Shown one piece after another: positions 46,757-57,968 of a stretch of DNA of 64,000 bases. Below the pieces are notes generated by a model. That model was not told the DNA's origin. It was given only the letters and a program-made list of their open reading frames with translations, and did no database searches. The DNA is from Pardosa pseudoannulata (Eukaryota; Arthropoda; Arachnida; Araneae; Lycosidae), in NCBI GenBank assembly GCA_032207245.1, contig CM063498.1:58335440-58399439 (forward strand). The letters run 5' to 3'. The position numbers were made by a program, and so were the translations under genes. How positions within the stretch are numbered: position 1 is the stretch's first letter; every line of letters begins with the position of its first letter.

Positions 46757-47506
46757 TTAAAGCATTTGGACAAAGAAATTTGACAGTTAATAAAAGATAA
46801 TAGTAAGAATAGTAAATAATTTAAGAATAGTAAATTATCTTACTTAGGTGTATATGCGAACAATTTGTGCCCAGTAAAATACGTCACTTAATTTTTAAAG
46901 AAATATGATCCATTATGTAATACATTAATGGTCATAATGTACCATAATGTAATACATTATGAACACAATGACCATAATGTAATACATTAATGGTCATTAA
47001 ATAAATCAGTTAATGAAAGATTTTATTTTGATATTTATTTATATCTTAACGATACAAATTTCATTATTTATATGTACACTACGCATACAAATACTGTTGA
47101 TTTCAACAAAATCGCATATAAGAGATTAAAAAAATTGCATGCAGGATTTTTCAACGGGCCGGATAAAGTAAGCAAAAGGGCCGGATCCGGAACGCGGGCC
47201 GGCTTTTGCCCACCTCTAGTTTAACCCCTTGCCTGTTTTGCACGTACACCGAACAGGCGCAGTTACCGTGCCTTTAATGATTTGCCCGTACGACGTGCGG
47301 GCAATCTGATTTCTTTGTCGTTCTTACTGTTATGGCTGTATCTTTTGTATTTGTAATGTGAAATTAGTCGTATAGATGTCTACAACACGTTAGTTTTGGA
47401 AGTGTATTCTGTTTGATTTAAAAGCGCAAGTTTTCTGATAGGTTTTGCTTTACTCCGCGAGTTTTTTATCTATGAGTTATTGGCTTGAGATTTCGGGAGA
47501 CTGGCT

Positions 47507-48982
47507 CAGAGACACTTTTTAGAGATAATTCTACCTACAGACAAAAATCTAAGACCTACAAATCAGTACTATGTGTGTTCACTGCAGAAAAATGACAGCG
47601 GCAAAAGAATTAGAAAAGAGACTAGGTGTTTTTGTCCGAACTGTGACATTGGACATTGCTTCTTGCCAGTGGCGTGCGGTAGGTTTCCATGCAGGGTGTG
47701 CAGAGGACATGGATTTTCCAATAAATCTTTAGTTATTGAGACATCCGAGTTCTCCATTCTGAAACGGGTTATTTATTATGAATATAAATTTAAAGATTAC
47801 AATAAATAAAATATTTACCTACGAGTAGTCGAGTTATAACTATAAAAACAGCTAAACTTATGAGAATTCTACTGGCACTGAAGAAAAAATCATGTCTTTT
47901 GTTGTATGGTGTCATATCGGCGTCGAAAAAGCAACGTTTCGGGCTTCCACGAAAAACTTATATGTTCAGCAAACGTAGAACCACATGGAGCCCGCCGCTG
48001 CGGTGCCTCATCCGGATGCTCAGAGGTACCGACAAACCGAACGTCTATTCCACGTGCAGAGGATTTCGCTACAAGCTGGCACAATAGAACGAACCGTTTC
48101 TTGTTCGGTCAGTGGATTAAATTATATTTATTAATTGTTTTTAACATTTGAAAATCATATATTCTGCGAAAAACATCTTGACAATTTTTAAAAACAAAAC
48201 TAGGTATATGGTGTTACAGATATAACTTATATACAGTCTGTAAGACACAATGAATGGTAAAATTTGGACTATTCTGTTAAAATTCGTTTCTTTAAAACAA
48301 AATAACATTATTTTTCAGTTAATTCAATTAATATAATACAATATTTCACTAAATATAATACATCACCGAAATTACTTTACCACACTAAAACATTTCACTT
48401 TTTATTGATGAAATTCTTCTTTTATATTTCCATGAGAACAAAATCTTACAATATATAAATTTAAGCATTAACCGTCTGCAAAATCGTATGGCCAGTTAAT
48501 CAGTTAAAAAACCAAAAGAGCTTCAGCACGTAAGTCCCCGCTCTAATACAACGCTTAATAAACCGTATCTTCGGACGATTCTGGATGCCAAGTGCAGGAA
48601 AAATAGCTGCACTTGCCTGAGTGTCATAGTATGCTTGTTTCTCCAGTAGCGCATACATATAAAGCGTGATTTTCAATTTAGTGCGCAGTGCGTACACATC
48701 AGAACTTCCTATGTTCGTTTGCTTTTGAACGCGCTACGTGGTGCAGCACCAAGTACAGCACGCACTTCGGGAATACAAGCACACAAATCACCATAATATT
48801 TTTATATAATATATAAATAATATTAATTATATACCATATAACGACAGGTAGATATAGGTGCAGAAAATTATTGTCCCTCATAATTTTGCAAGGGTGTGCA
48901 CTGCACACCCTGGCACATATGGACCGCACGATACTGCTTCTTACCCTCTTTTAAAATTTATCGTACTAAATCTGATCTTTGA
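47507..48982 (+). pseudogene. piggyBac transposase C-terminus, split by hAT 2
   Basis: From 47507 the frame reads QRHFLE, a short linker, then RKETRCFCPNCDIG, matching the piggyBac RHF and C-terminal Cys-rich region. It stops matching at 47667 where the hAT starts, and resumes at 48937 as FLPSFKIYRTK before TGA at 48980-48982. The frame is preserved across the insertion when one 8 bp target copy is counted. Only ~65 residues remain. Confidence 0.82.
47667..48936. mobile_element. hAT element 2 inside piggyBac 1
   Basis: Ends CAGTGGCGTGCGGT and, in reverse, CAGTATCGTGCGGT, with AGGGTGTGCAG subterminally on both sides. Flanks CTTCTTGC / CTTCTTAC (47659-47666, 48937-48944; 7 of 8). 1270 bp, including a GC-richer block at 47890-48110 whose short open frames I do not recognise. 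No hAT transposase signature. Confidence 0.85.
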
Positions 48983-48998
48983 AAACAAAACAGGTTAA

Positions 48999-49218
48999 GT
49001 AAATGGACTTGTAGTATTTGCATCCAAAAATAATTGCGTAGTAATTGTAATCGAAAATATTTGTATTTTTTACAAACTTAAACATAACTTTACCGTATAA
49101 ACAAACTTAACTTACAAACAAACAAACTTAAACATAACTCTGCCGTATATGAGAGAAAAAAATAACTTCCTAGGAAAACATTTTATTTCCTGTAAAAATT
49201 TGTTATATATGTTTAAAA
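48999..49218. other. Spacer with imperfect AAACTTAAACATAACT repeats
   Basis: Two copies of ACTTAAACATAACT(T/C)T(A/G)CCGTAT at about 49077 and 49128. No gene. Confidence 0.4.
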
Positions 49219-49220
49219 TA

Positions 49221-50180
49221 CACTCATGTCCATAAATTAAGGATAATGAAGTTCAGGCAATGAAAGAGACAAAAGCAAAACAAATTTGACTTATTTGTAA
49301 AGTCTATTTATTAAACAAAAGGTAAAGAGCAAAAAAGATGCTATATGTTTGACATAATTAATAAAAATTGCGATTTTTACTCCCTGGAGCAAATTTAAAA
49401 AAAGAACCTATTTACAGAAAACAGTATAACATGGTTAGTATGATGGTTAATACGGAGTATGTCTCCCGGACGATGCAATGCCAGCTTTACAACGCCTACT
49501 CATGCTGAGTATCAGATTATCAATCTGATCTTGGGGAAAATTACACCACTCATCAAGCAATGCCCTCCGAAGTTCCGATAGACAGTTGGGAGGGGGTTGA
49601 CGGGCTGCAATTCGTCGGCCAAGCATGTCCCACACATGCTCTATTGGATTCAAGTCCGGTGAGTATGCTGGCCAATCCATACGGGTGATATCCTCCGATT
49701 GAAGGCATTCGTCTACAATGTTTGCACGGCGAGGTCGGGCGTTGTCATCCCTATACAGAAATTCAGGACCCATGGCGCCCCGAAACAAACGTACATGTTG
49801 TTCCAGAATGACATCCCGATAGATGTGGCCTGTCATCGTTACACTCTGAACATGCAGGTCAGTTCTGGAACCAAGAACAATTCCTCCCCAAACGAGCCAT
49901 CCTGCACCACCGTAACGGTGTCGTTCAATGGTGTTCTCTTGGTGGTAACGGGTACCTGGCGCTCTCCATATGAAAGTCCGGCGAGAATCAGAATGTAAAC
50001 TGAACCTGGACTCGTCGGAAAACATCACACAAGACCACTGTTGCGGTGTCCACAATCTCTAGCCCAGCATAATCCCAGGCGACAGTGAGTAGCGGTAAGG
50101 GGAACACATCTGACAGGCCTACGAGCATATAGACCAATGTTCCCTAAGCGTCTGTACACGGTATTAGATATCTCTTGGAT
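49221..50180 (-). pseudogene. Tc1-like (DD34E) transposon, 5'-truncated, transposase pseudogene
   Basis: The 3' inverted repeat CACTCATGTCCATAAATTAA follows TA at 49219-49220. The main frame (50055-49447) encodes ~202 residues with FSDESRF (D14), RDDNARP (D104) and SPDLNPIEHVW (E139); 34 residues separate D104 and E139, giving an intact DD34E triad. Upstream, ARRPVRCVPLTATHCR and the preceding YRRLGNIGL are in another frame, so there is a frameshift before WTPQQW. The N-terminal HTH region and 5' repeat are missing; sequence homology ends near 50180, close to the Helitron at 50271. Family Tc1 is clear; a full protein is ~340 residues. Confidence 0.9.
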
Positions 50181-50270
50181 TAACTAATATTTAATTACGT
50201 AGACTACGATAATTTGAGAATTAAAATAATTCTATTGTTGCTATGTTATTTTTATAACATTATTTTTCCA

Positions 50271-51079
50271 CTAGCCCGTCATATGACTGGATAAATAAGA
50301 TTTTTGATTTTAAAGAATTGTAAAGTACCCTATGAGGCAGATAAAAAAAAAAAATGGTTGGGAATTATCTGGCACACGCTCAATAATTTGATTATCTTCC
50401 TACTCCTCTAAAGTCTCCCGATACTGTGAATGCAGTTTAGAATCAGGTTGAATTCATTTAATTCATTTCAAAGTTTTCTTAGCTAAGTCGAAATTACCGT
50501 TAAGTTCTTCCCATTTTTTTTTTTTTGCCACAATAATTAATGGAAGTAAAGGATTGAAAATATCGTTTCCATTACACCCTGGAGGTAGATAGAATTTGTT
50601 GTTCATACCGGTGATAAAATATTCACTGCAACAAAAAATAACCGATGATTCAATTTAAAATTATCACATATGTACCTAATCTATTATTTAAGCCAAATGT
50701 AAAAGAAAATTATGGGCATAATATACAAATTCAGTGATAAAACGTATGAAAAAAATGCAGACGATATTTAAATAATTTAAAGTGAAAAATGATTGAATAA
50801 GATGGTTAAAGGAATAACGTCATAATGCTAGAAAAAAATGTTGTTTTAACCTATTTATTGTGTGATAAATTGATAAATTTAATCACCTGCTCTTATATTG
50901 AGAAAATAGGGCTGGAAATAATGGCATGAAATGCTACAAAATGAGGGGAGGGAGGGATTTCGAACTTCGTTAACCCTAACACATCAAGAATATGGCTGCC
51001 TCTATCCATTCCTGGTCCAACCGCTTCATAAATTAGAGAACAGACGGACAAATAACTTAGGCTATTATTATATAGGGGA
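50271..51079 (-). mobile_element. Helitron family B
   Basis: In plus coordinates it starts A|CTAGCCCGTCATATGAC and ends CTATTATTATATAGGGGA|T, the reverse of TCCCC...CTAG. It aligns with 43804-44791 (without the foldback) and 23551-24202, including the GTACCCTATGAGGC and TTTTATCACCGG regions. Non-coding. Confidence 0.78.
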
Positions 51080-51866
51080 TGTTATTTCTTTATAATATAT
51101 TAAATTTATTTGAAATCTTCTATTTTATACTATTTATTAGAAAAAATGTTTTTAAATTAAAAAAAAATTAAATTAAATTTGTTTAATTTGTTTATTTAAA
51201 AAAATTAAAAACATTAATGTTATAACGTTATGTGAATACAAGAATGTTTTACGTTGCAACTTTTTATGCCAAATAATAAATAACTAACTTTATTATTTCT
51301 ATATGATACAATAAATTGATAAATCTATATAAAATTTCATTCCTCAGAAGTCGTCTAATAGGCGTATCAACTTCTGCTGCCGATTTTATTACTGCCTAGA
51401 TTAAACTTGGGCTCTAATAGTAAACAGTTTCCCTACCTCTGGTCTTTATATAGTAGAGTCTATGATGTGAGTTGATGATAAATTCATATAAAACTTCTAG
51501 AAATAGATTAAGTATAACAAAACGTGGTGGTTTTTTCATATCAATTCAGTATGTTAGCTATAGTTACGTGTAATTGGGTATATATTTTTTTCTTTAATTA
51601 GTTACTAAAATTATTGAAGCCTTCTAAGTAACGTAATTTATTTTATGTTTAAAATGAGTTTTAAGATGCTATAAGTTTTGTTCTTTTTTTTCTACGTTCG
51701 ATTCAGTTATTCGATTTTATCTCCTTTTATTTGGCATGTATTTTTCCTTTTAAAGTTCTTCTCGCCATTTTCATGCACGATAAACTAGTCTCTTGCTAGA
51801 AGTAACGCCGCATTGATTTGAAAAATTTAAAGAATTTAATGTTTTATTTACATTACGTAATTAATA
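51080..51866. other. Intergenic, nothing recognised
   Basis: AT-rich DNA; no supported feature. Confidence 0.35.
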
Positions 51867-52236
51867 CTTTTAATTTTGATATAAACCTCGGTTCTGTTAA
51901 AAAAATCGTGCCAAAAATGTGGGTACCTTTTTAATTTTGATATAAACCTCGGTAATGTTAAAAAAATCGTGCCAAATATTTAGGTACCTTTTTAATTTTG
52001 ATATAAACCTCGGTGATGTTAAAAAATCATGCCAAAAATGTAGGTACCTTTTTAATTTTGATATAAACCTCGGTGCTGTTAAAAAAATCATGCCAAAAAT
52101 GTAGGTACCTTTTTAATTTTGATATAAACCTCGGTGCTGTTAAAAAAATCATGCCAAAAATGTAGGTACCTCTTTAACTTTGATATAAACCTCGGTGCTG
52201 TTAAAAAAAATCGTGCCAAAAATGTAGGCACCTTTA
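51867..52236. repeat. 61 bp minisatellite, six copies
   Basis: GATATAAACCTCGG recurs at 51878, 51939, 52000, 52060, 52121 and 52182 (spacing 61, 61, 60, 61, 61). Each unit ends ATGTAGGTACCTTTTTAATT. Units 4-5 are almost identical. The reverse open frame of 21-residue blocks is a shadow, as 61 is not a multiple of 3. Confidence 0.93.
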
Positions 52237-52879
52237 AATAACTTGCCAAATAGAGCCCTTATGTTTCTTTAGTGCACATTTCTCAAGTTTATGAAGAACA
52301 TTAAATTTAAATAAAATATGTTATTCGTTTGATGAAAATGATCCTACTAAAAATAATCTTAAGATTTTCCTAAGAAGGTACCATTATCCTAAACAAACTC
52401 TTCAAAAATGTGAAGATTGATTTTTGTAATTCTACTTTTTTTTCAAATATATCTTCAAAAATTTTTTTATATAGTTTGAATACCTTAACGTGAAAGAAAT
52501 TGGTCTTTAGGTATTCTTCAGAAAATGTTAAAACAGTTTGCAGAGTTAACTTTATCTTTAAAACATCTTAAGAATCTTTTAAGAGATAGAAATAAATTTT
52601 GTCTTCGGATATTCTTCAGAAAGTTATCAGAACTTAAAAAGTGGGGAGATATTTTTTGTTTTTAATTCTACGGTACCATCAATAATAACGCAGATTTCAA
52701 TCTTTTTGTTTTTTAATGAGGCATAAACTTTAATTGCATTAATATAGACTTTATAAGGATGGTAATTAAAATTTTTAAATTATTCTCTCCTTCAGCAAAT
52801 ATAACAAAATAATTCGAATTTGAAAAAAAAAAGTAATAAAATGTTTTATTTTGTAAATTTGAACTTTTCTGGTAATACG
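52237..52879. other. Intergenic, nothing recognised
   Basis: AT-rich, with repeated CTTCAGAAA-type words (52510-52640) but no clean unit. Confidence 0.35.
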
Positions 52880-53420
52880 CTATCTACCGATAAGTATTTG
52901 GACACCTGTGATAGAAAAGAAAAACTAACTTTATTCAAAATCAATAGTTGGTAGATCCTCCACAAGAGGCAATTACAGAGTAAAACCTCCGGGGCATACT
53001 TTGCACTTCGTATTACAGCTAGTGCCATTGTCTTCCACTCTACTTGGAGTAGACATACAAGTTCCTTCACCGATTTTGGACGGGTAGTGCACCCCTTAAT
53101 TCGGCGATCCAACTCGTGCCATAGGTTCTGGATAGGGTTCAGGTCTGGGTTCGGTTCATTCGATGAACTCCATTGGCACCATACCAAGCCTTGGTTAACC
53201 TCGAAACATGACCACTGGCATTGTCGTCCTGAAAGTAAGAAGGGTCCAACCCGTAAAACAGCCACAACTAAGGAAGCACACTGTCATCCAATTTTAACAG
53301 TCCTGATTACTCTCATTGCGGGAAAAATAACAGCTATTTTACAAGTGGTACTTCTATTCCATCTGAATGCCGCTATTTTAAAATAATTAGGAGGTACGTT
53401 GTGCGCCATAACATTAGGTT
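52880..53420 (-). pseudogene. Second Tc1-like transposase remnant
   Basis: The minus strand reads PDLNPIQNLWHELDRRIKG, RPKSVKELVCLLQVEWK, i.e. the Tc1 C-terminus, and in a neighbouring frame QDDNASGHVSR (second catalytic Asp). The usual PDLNPIE Glu is Gln here, so the third catalytic residue is lost. Inverted-repeat-like TACCGATAAGTATTTGGACA sits at about 52885-52904. It belongs to a different Tc1 subfamily from the 49.2 kb copy. Frameshifts and a missing N-terminal half make it dead. Confidence 0.78.
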
Positions 53421-53429
53421 AGGCCAGGT

Positions 53430-53613
53430 TTCAAGATTTACGTTCTAATGTTTTACTACACAAACACAAAGGAGACTGGGAAAATTAGTTTAAAACCTGA
53501 CTGGGAGAATTCGTTTTAAATCCGAATCGGTATCAGCGTCCATGCCACCAGCGAGTTTCAAACCCGTAAACTCCTGTACCGAAGACCAGAGCCTCAACTA
53601 TCATTTGGACCGT
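53430..53613 (-). mobile_element. tRNA-SINE family 1, highly diverged
   Basis: Matches the family at the head (ACCGAAGACCAGAGCCTCAA and CATTTGGACC), around the B box (GTTTCAAACCCG) and the core (CCGAATCGGTATCAGCG). An internal near-repeat of TGGGA(A)AATT/GAATTCGTTTTAA is present. Confidence 0.6.
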
Positions 53614-54263
53614 TAAAATATATGTGATCTCTTTCTTATTGGTGCATCTAGTATCGACTCTTACATTTTGACTAGACTTTATACTTCGTCTATGGACTCA
53701 TAATTTTACTGTGCATTTCAAATCGGTTTTGCTGCATTGGAAATAACACATAACCGCACAGTGGTACACATACAATGAAAAGTCTTTTTCTTTTTGTGAT
53801 TTGGGCAATAAATAATTTAGAGGATAAGCATAAAGTAACCACATTGTGAATTTTCACTCTCTACCGAATAATTGCCACTCAATTCCGAGAATCTAGCATT
53901 TCCGTCTCGAAATCCTTTTCCAGAAATACCTTTGTTTCTCTTTCAGTAAGCTCTTCAGCTATTGCAACACAAAAAGAGGCTAAAGTAGGGTTTCTCAAAG
54001 TATGTTCCGCAACGAATCTCGAGGGATTTCTCTAGAATTTCTTAAGCACCATTGAAATGTTAAGGAAAATTCGTAAATTCATTCTCTAATTTTTTACCAA
54101 TCCTTTATAAGAAATTAATAATAATAACTAATATATTAGAAGAACAACAACAGAGAACAGAAAAGCGATTTGACAACGAGGCATTCAAACCACACGCAAC
54201 AGTACAGCATAGGAAGGGGTGAAATATCTATTAATGTATCATTTTACATGCATTATTTCATTA
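53614..54263. other. Intergenic with a hAT-like end fragment
   Basis: AGGGTTTCTCAAAGTATGTT at about 53987 resembles a hAT terminus, but no partner end was found. No gene. Confidence 0.35.
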
Positions 54264-54385
54264 GTGAGAAACATTAGTTAAGATTCTAATATGCGGGGAC
54301 GAAAGCTAATCAGAACTTGAAAATACTGATTTTAACAACAAAATTAGAAAAATACTAATAGATTTTCAAAAGTATTGACCAACTA
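54264..54385 (+). repeat. Dispersed repeat R, copy 1
   Basis: GTGAGAAACATTAGTTAAGA... is ~88% identical by eye to 56522-56646. It is interrupted at CAACTA|T by the Helitron and resumes after 55111 as TAATATAATAATTGGCAAAT. Confidence 0.8.
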
Positions 54386-55111
54386 TCCCATATGTGATAA
54401 CAGCCTAAGATGTCTGTCCGCAAATTTATGAAGCGGTTGTACCTGGAATGGATACAGACATCTATATTGGATTTTTTATGAGTTAGGGTTAGCAAAATTC
54501 AAAGCAGGTTCGAAATCCACTCCACCCTTCCTTTCGAGCGTTTAATTCTATTATTTCAAGCCTTATTCTCTCCTGCTAAGAGCAGGCGATTAAATTTATC
54601 ATTTTGGTATCATTCATATGTACCACCAAACAATCACTGCCAATATTTAAACCTTTGCTGTCCATTCTATCACGTATGCGACCCTCATATACTCTAATTA
54701 GTTCCTTACCCGTGTGTAGGCGTGGCTAACTAGGTAAAGTGTCTGCCCATTTGATCGTCGTACTTCTCGGGTAGACAATTATATCCCTGACGCATCCAAA
54801 TTTTTCTAAATGTCTATTAATTTAATATTTTCTGCTTTTTTTAATTCTTATTCCTGAAGTTGTTTTATTATTTTTAAAATAAATTTTTACTCTTTTTTTT
54901 AACTTTTTACTTTTTTTTATTATTTTTATTTTATTAAATTCACGTATTATGTCCCTGGCCACATAAACATTTCATGTTTTCTATTTTTTAAAATTTCTTC
55001 TTCTTGTTTATTTTTATGTGTCTTTTCACCTTTTACCTGTTTCTTTTTCTGTTCACCTTCATTTTTGTGTTTAATGAAAGAAATCTCGTCATATAACGGG
55101 CTATATGCTAG
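54386..55111 (+). mobile_element. Helitron family B inserted in repeat R copy 1
   Basis: A|TCCCATATGTGATAACAGCC to CGTCATATAACGGG and TATATGCTAG|T. Its middle matches 22950-23540, including the tRNA-like module (AACTAGGTAAAGTGTCTGCC at about 54729). Non-coding. Confidence 0.75.
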
Positions 55112-55125
55112 TAATATAATAATTG

Positions 55126-56521
55126 GCAAATTCCACGTTACCTTCTGTAAGAATTATCTACGTTTTTACATTCCTTTATATTGTTTAGTATTTATATTTA
55201 TGTATAATAAGTAATAATTATAGGCCCTTGATTTCTCTTTAAGTAATAATTATCAGAGGGTTCCGTTGCTATCTGGTTGTATCTGGTAAAAAAAGGTTAA
55301 GTAGAAAAAAAGCTTGAGAACGTTTAGGTTAAAGAAAGGTGGAATTTAAATTACCGACTCTTTTAGTTTCTTGTTGGAAGAATTTTATAATATTTGCTTT
55401 GTGTCATGGGAAAGAAATGTAAAATGAAAAATAAATAGACAAAAATTAACATTAATAAGAATTATTTAAATTAAAGAAGATTAAAAAATGCAATTAGTAG
55501 AAAGGAAAACACACATTACAAAAGATGACCAGAGACATTTTTTTAAATTCACAGTTCATCTAAAGTATAAAATTTAGTAATTTAATGTTTAACAAAAGTT
55601 AATTTATAAAGATGATCAGTTTGCCGGAGCATTTTTATGCAGAGTTGAAAGGAATATGTGAAATATTCATTTACTAACCTAAATATAAAGACCAGGGACA
55701 TCTGCAGAGGAAGTCAGAGCCGGATAATTTTTAAGATGTTCTGCGGACGAATTTGAAGTACACACAATCTACGCTGATTATTTCTTCGCCTGATCTAAAA
55801 ATGATATATTAAGTGCAAAGAGATTTGACCATTGACGAAAGATGAGCTGTTTGATAGGTCATTTATTGTTGTAAGAACAGAACTTCATGCAATGTTGTAA
55901 GAACAGAACTGTACTGCGACAGGCAGAGGGGGAGGCAGAAGAATCCTTGCACCATGGTCTGCAGTTTTATGTTGCATGGCAACGAGGAGGAGTAACGGAA
56001 GGCACGGTAGAACGCGGATGGTCTGAGTTGGGACGAAACTGAATTGCTTTACCTGAATGCTGGTTCTTTGTTATTTTTTTTTTGTTGTGTTTGTTATTAA
56101 ATGTGTACAAATGCTTAAAAGTAGCATTATTAATGACTCGAACATGGAGATCACCACCAACCACAGTAAGTCACAAAACTAAACTTTACTATCGTCTTCG
56201 AAGTATCCGAAATTTGGCAAGATGGTGGTCCTTTTCCTTAGGCATTCGGACCCTCCTGGCGCATATCTTGATTCGGATCTTGGATCAAAAATATCGGTGT
56301 ATCAGATGTTCAGTCTTAAAAAGCTGACATTCCTGAAACCTAGGGTTCCGGTCGGCATTTCAGATAGGGTGACAGGAGATAGCTGGACATCAAAAATAAG
56401 GCAGCCAAACATTCCAGATGTGATCGGGTAAAGAATCTCACATTTCCCATCTTTTTATCTCTGTATTTCTGTACTTTATAGAAAAGTGACTGACCCCGTC
56501 ATAATGTGAGTGGACGAAGCG
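55126..56521. other. Intergenic, nothing recognised
   Basis: AT-rich to 55700 and more mixed afterwards. Short overlapping open frames at 55967-56431 have no recognisable family. Confidence 0.35.
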
Positions 56522-56650
56522 GTGAGAAATATTAGTTAAGATTCTAATATGCACGGATGAAAGCTAATCAGAGGTTTGAAAATACTGATTTTAACAATAA
56601 AATTAGAAAAATGACAGATTCTTAAAAGTACTGAGCAACTATAATATAAT
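56522..56650 (+). repeat. Dispersed repeat R, copy 2
   Basis: GTGAGAAATATTAGTTAAGA... to CAACTATAATATAAT, then split by the LTR; AATTAACAAAT resumes after the target copy at 57212. Confidence 0.8.
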
Positions 56651-57207
56651 TGTAAGGAATATGCACCCACGACTCTGTGTGATCTGGATGATATTGGAAA
56701 AACAGCCCCATTGACCTTTTCCACTCGGCGTTTCTTTGGAGAAGTAAGAAGCCAGTCTGAAAAAAGAGGGCTTGATAAGGATGTTTCGGTGTAATGGTTT
56801 GTTTTCGCAGGGCCTCGGAGAAGGAGGATGTGCTCTTTTCGGTAGGGCTCAAGTTTCCAGACAACCTTCCAAGAAGGGAGAGATCTGCAAGAGGGCAGTT
56901 GGAGTTCAGCGAGGGAAGTCGAGATAGAGCCGGCGGCCGAGAAACATCTCTCTGTGCTGATGTGAGGAAAGACGACGCTCGGTTCTAAAAATCTGGCTAA
57001 GACTGGCTCTGAGACTCACTATGATATTTTATTTTCTTTAATTTTGTTTTAAAATGTTGTAAATAAATGTGTGTTGTCCATCTAATCCTGATGTGCCTTA
57101 ATTTGGGTTATGCATCCCAACGACAGTGCACGAACATACCTGCCCCAGTAAAGTAGGCGGGCAGGTCCCACGCTAACATAGCGCACCTAGAAAGAGGGTG
57201 CGTTACA
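56651..57207 (+). mobile_element. Solo LTR (557 bp) inserted in repeat R copy 2
   Basis: Ends TGTAAGGAATATGCACCC and GGGTGCGTTACA are inverted; 5 bp duplication ATAAT (56646-56650, 57208-57212). AATAAA at 57062-57067 marks the R region in plus orientation. No internal retrotransposon sequence is adjacent. Unrelated in sequence to the LTR at 35786 except for the TGTAA/TTACA ends. Open frames inside are shadows. Confidence 0.78.
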
Positions 57208-57212
57208 ATAAT

Positions 57213-57968
57213 AATTAACAAATAACAGTTAAATTTCTTTCAACTGCAACCATTTTTTGTTCTATTATTCCGTAATAATGCATGTTGTAAGTTTACTCTG
57301 GAATTAATTTGATGCAAGTCAACTGCTAAGATGTGATGTAGTGAAGACTGATAATACTGAAATACATTTGGAAAGGTTGAGGATATCTCTCCTCCCCCTC
57401 TCTTTGGCATACACATACCCGGAAAAAAACACAATACATTTTAAATAACATACGTAATAAAATTATATAAAAACTGTAAAATAAAAATGGCAGGTGCATG
57501 TAATAATAAACCTTGTATAATATGATATTATAGGAAAGATAAAATATTATACAGTAACTTACTAATAAGTAGCAAAATAAGGAAAATATTCGATACGCGG
57601 ACAAACGTCAACAAACTAAATTACAAAAATCTGTATATCTCTTCTTCCCTTGGCTCTTTTGTTTCCCTCCCCCTATGCATATATCGAGGAAAGTGGCCAG
57701 ATTTATGAACTTCTAAGGCCTCCCCCCACTATGGCGTTGCACAAGAGACAATGGAAAACTCTGGCCTAGCGGCTGACTACAAAGGTAGGTAAAATCAGCA
57801 AGTCTTTACCGAGTAGGGAATACATGTACATTTATCTTCCTCCATATTCGGCCCGAGAAAGGGACAGAACGTTTTCTCTTTCTGATTTAAGGATTTTGGG
57901 ATCCTCTGAAACTGGACTGGTATATCGTAGTAAAGCATCTCTCTCAATAAATTCTTGGGTCTCTGCAT
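57213..57968. other. Intergenic, nothing recognised
   Basis: No supported gene; composition becomes more balanced after 57600. Confidence 0.35.

Larger units (their letters stand above)
45699..47218. mobile_element. hAT element 1 (host of a nested piggyBac)
   Basis: Inverted ends CAGGGGTGAGCAAA and, from the right, TAGAGGTGGGCAAA, flanked by a perfect 8 bp duplication GTTTAACC (45691-45698, 47219-47226). Subterminal GGGCC/GGCCGG motifs near both ends fit hAT elements. Without the internal piggyBac it is ~630 bp and non-coding. Confidence 0.88.
47225..48994 (+). mobile_element. piggyBac element 1, internally deleted, interrupted by hAT 2
   Basis: TTAA at 47221-47224 is followed by CCCCTTGCCTGTTTTGCACG, a piggyBac-like end; TTAA at 48995-48998 is preceded by AAAACAAAACAGG, which in reverse matches that end apart from a 7 bp gap. 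A 10 bp hairpin (TTGCCCGTAC/GTGCGGGCAA) lies at 47282-47304. Excluding hAT 2 the element is ~490 bp: ends plus the coding C-terminus. Confidence 0.72.

Noticed and set aside
51897..52091. 64-codon frame made of ~21-residue repeats
   Set aside because: Shadow of the 61 bp minisatellite, whose period breaks the frame.
56622..56988. Open frames on both strands around 56.6-57.0 kb
   Set aside because: They fall inside the solo LTR bounded by ATAAT duplications.
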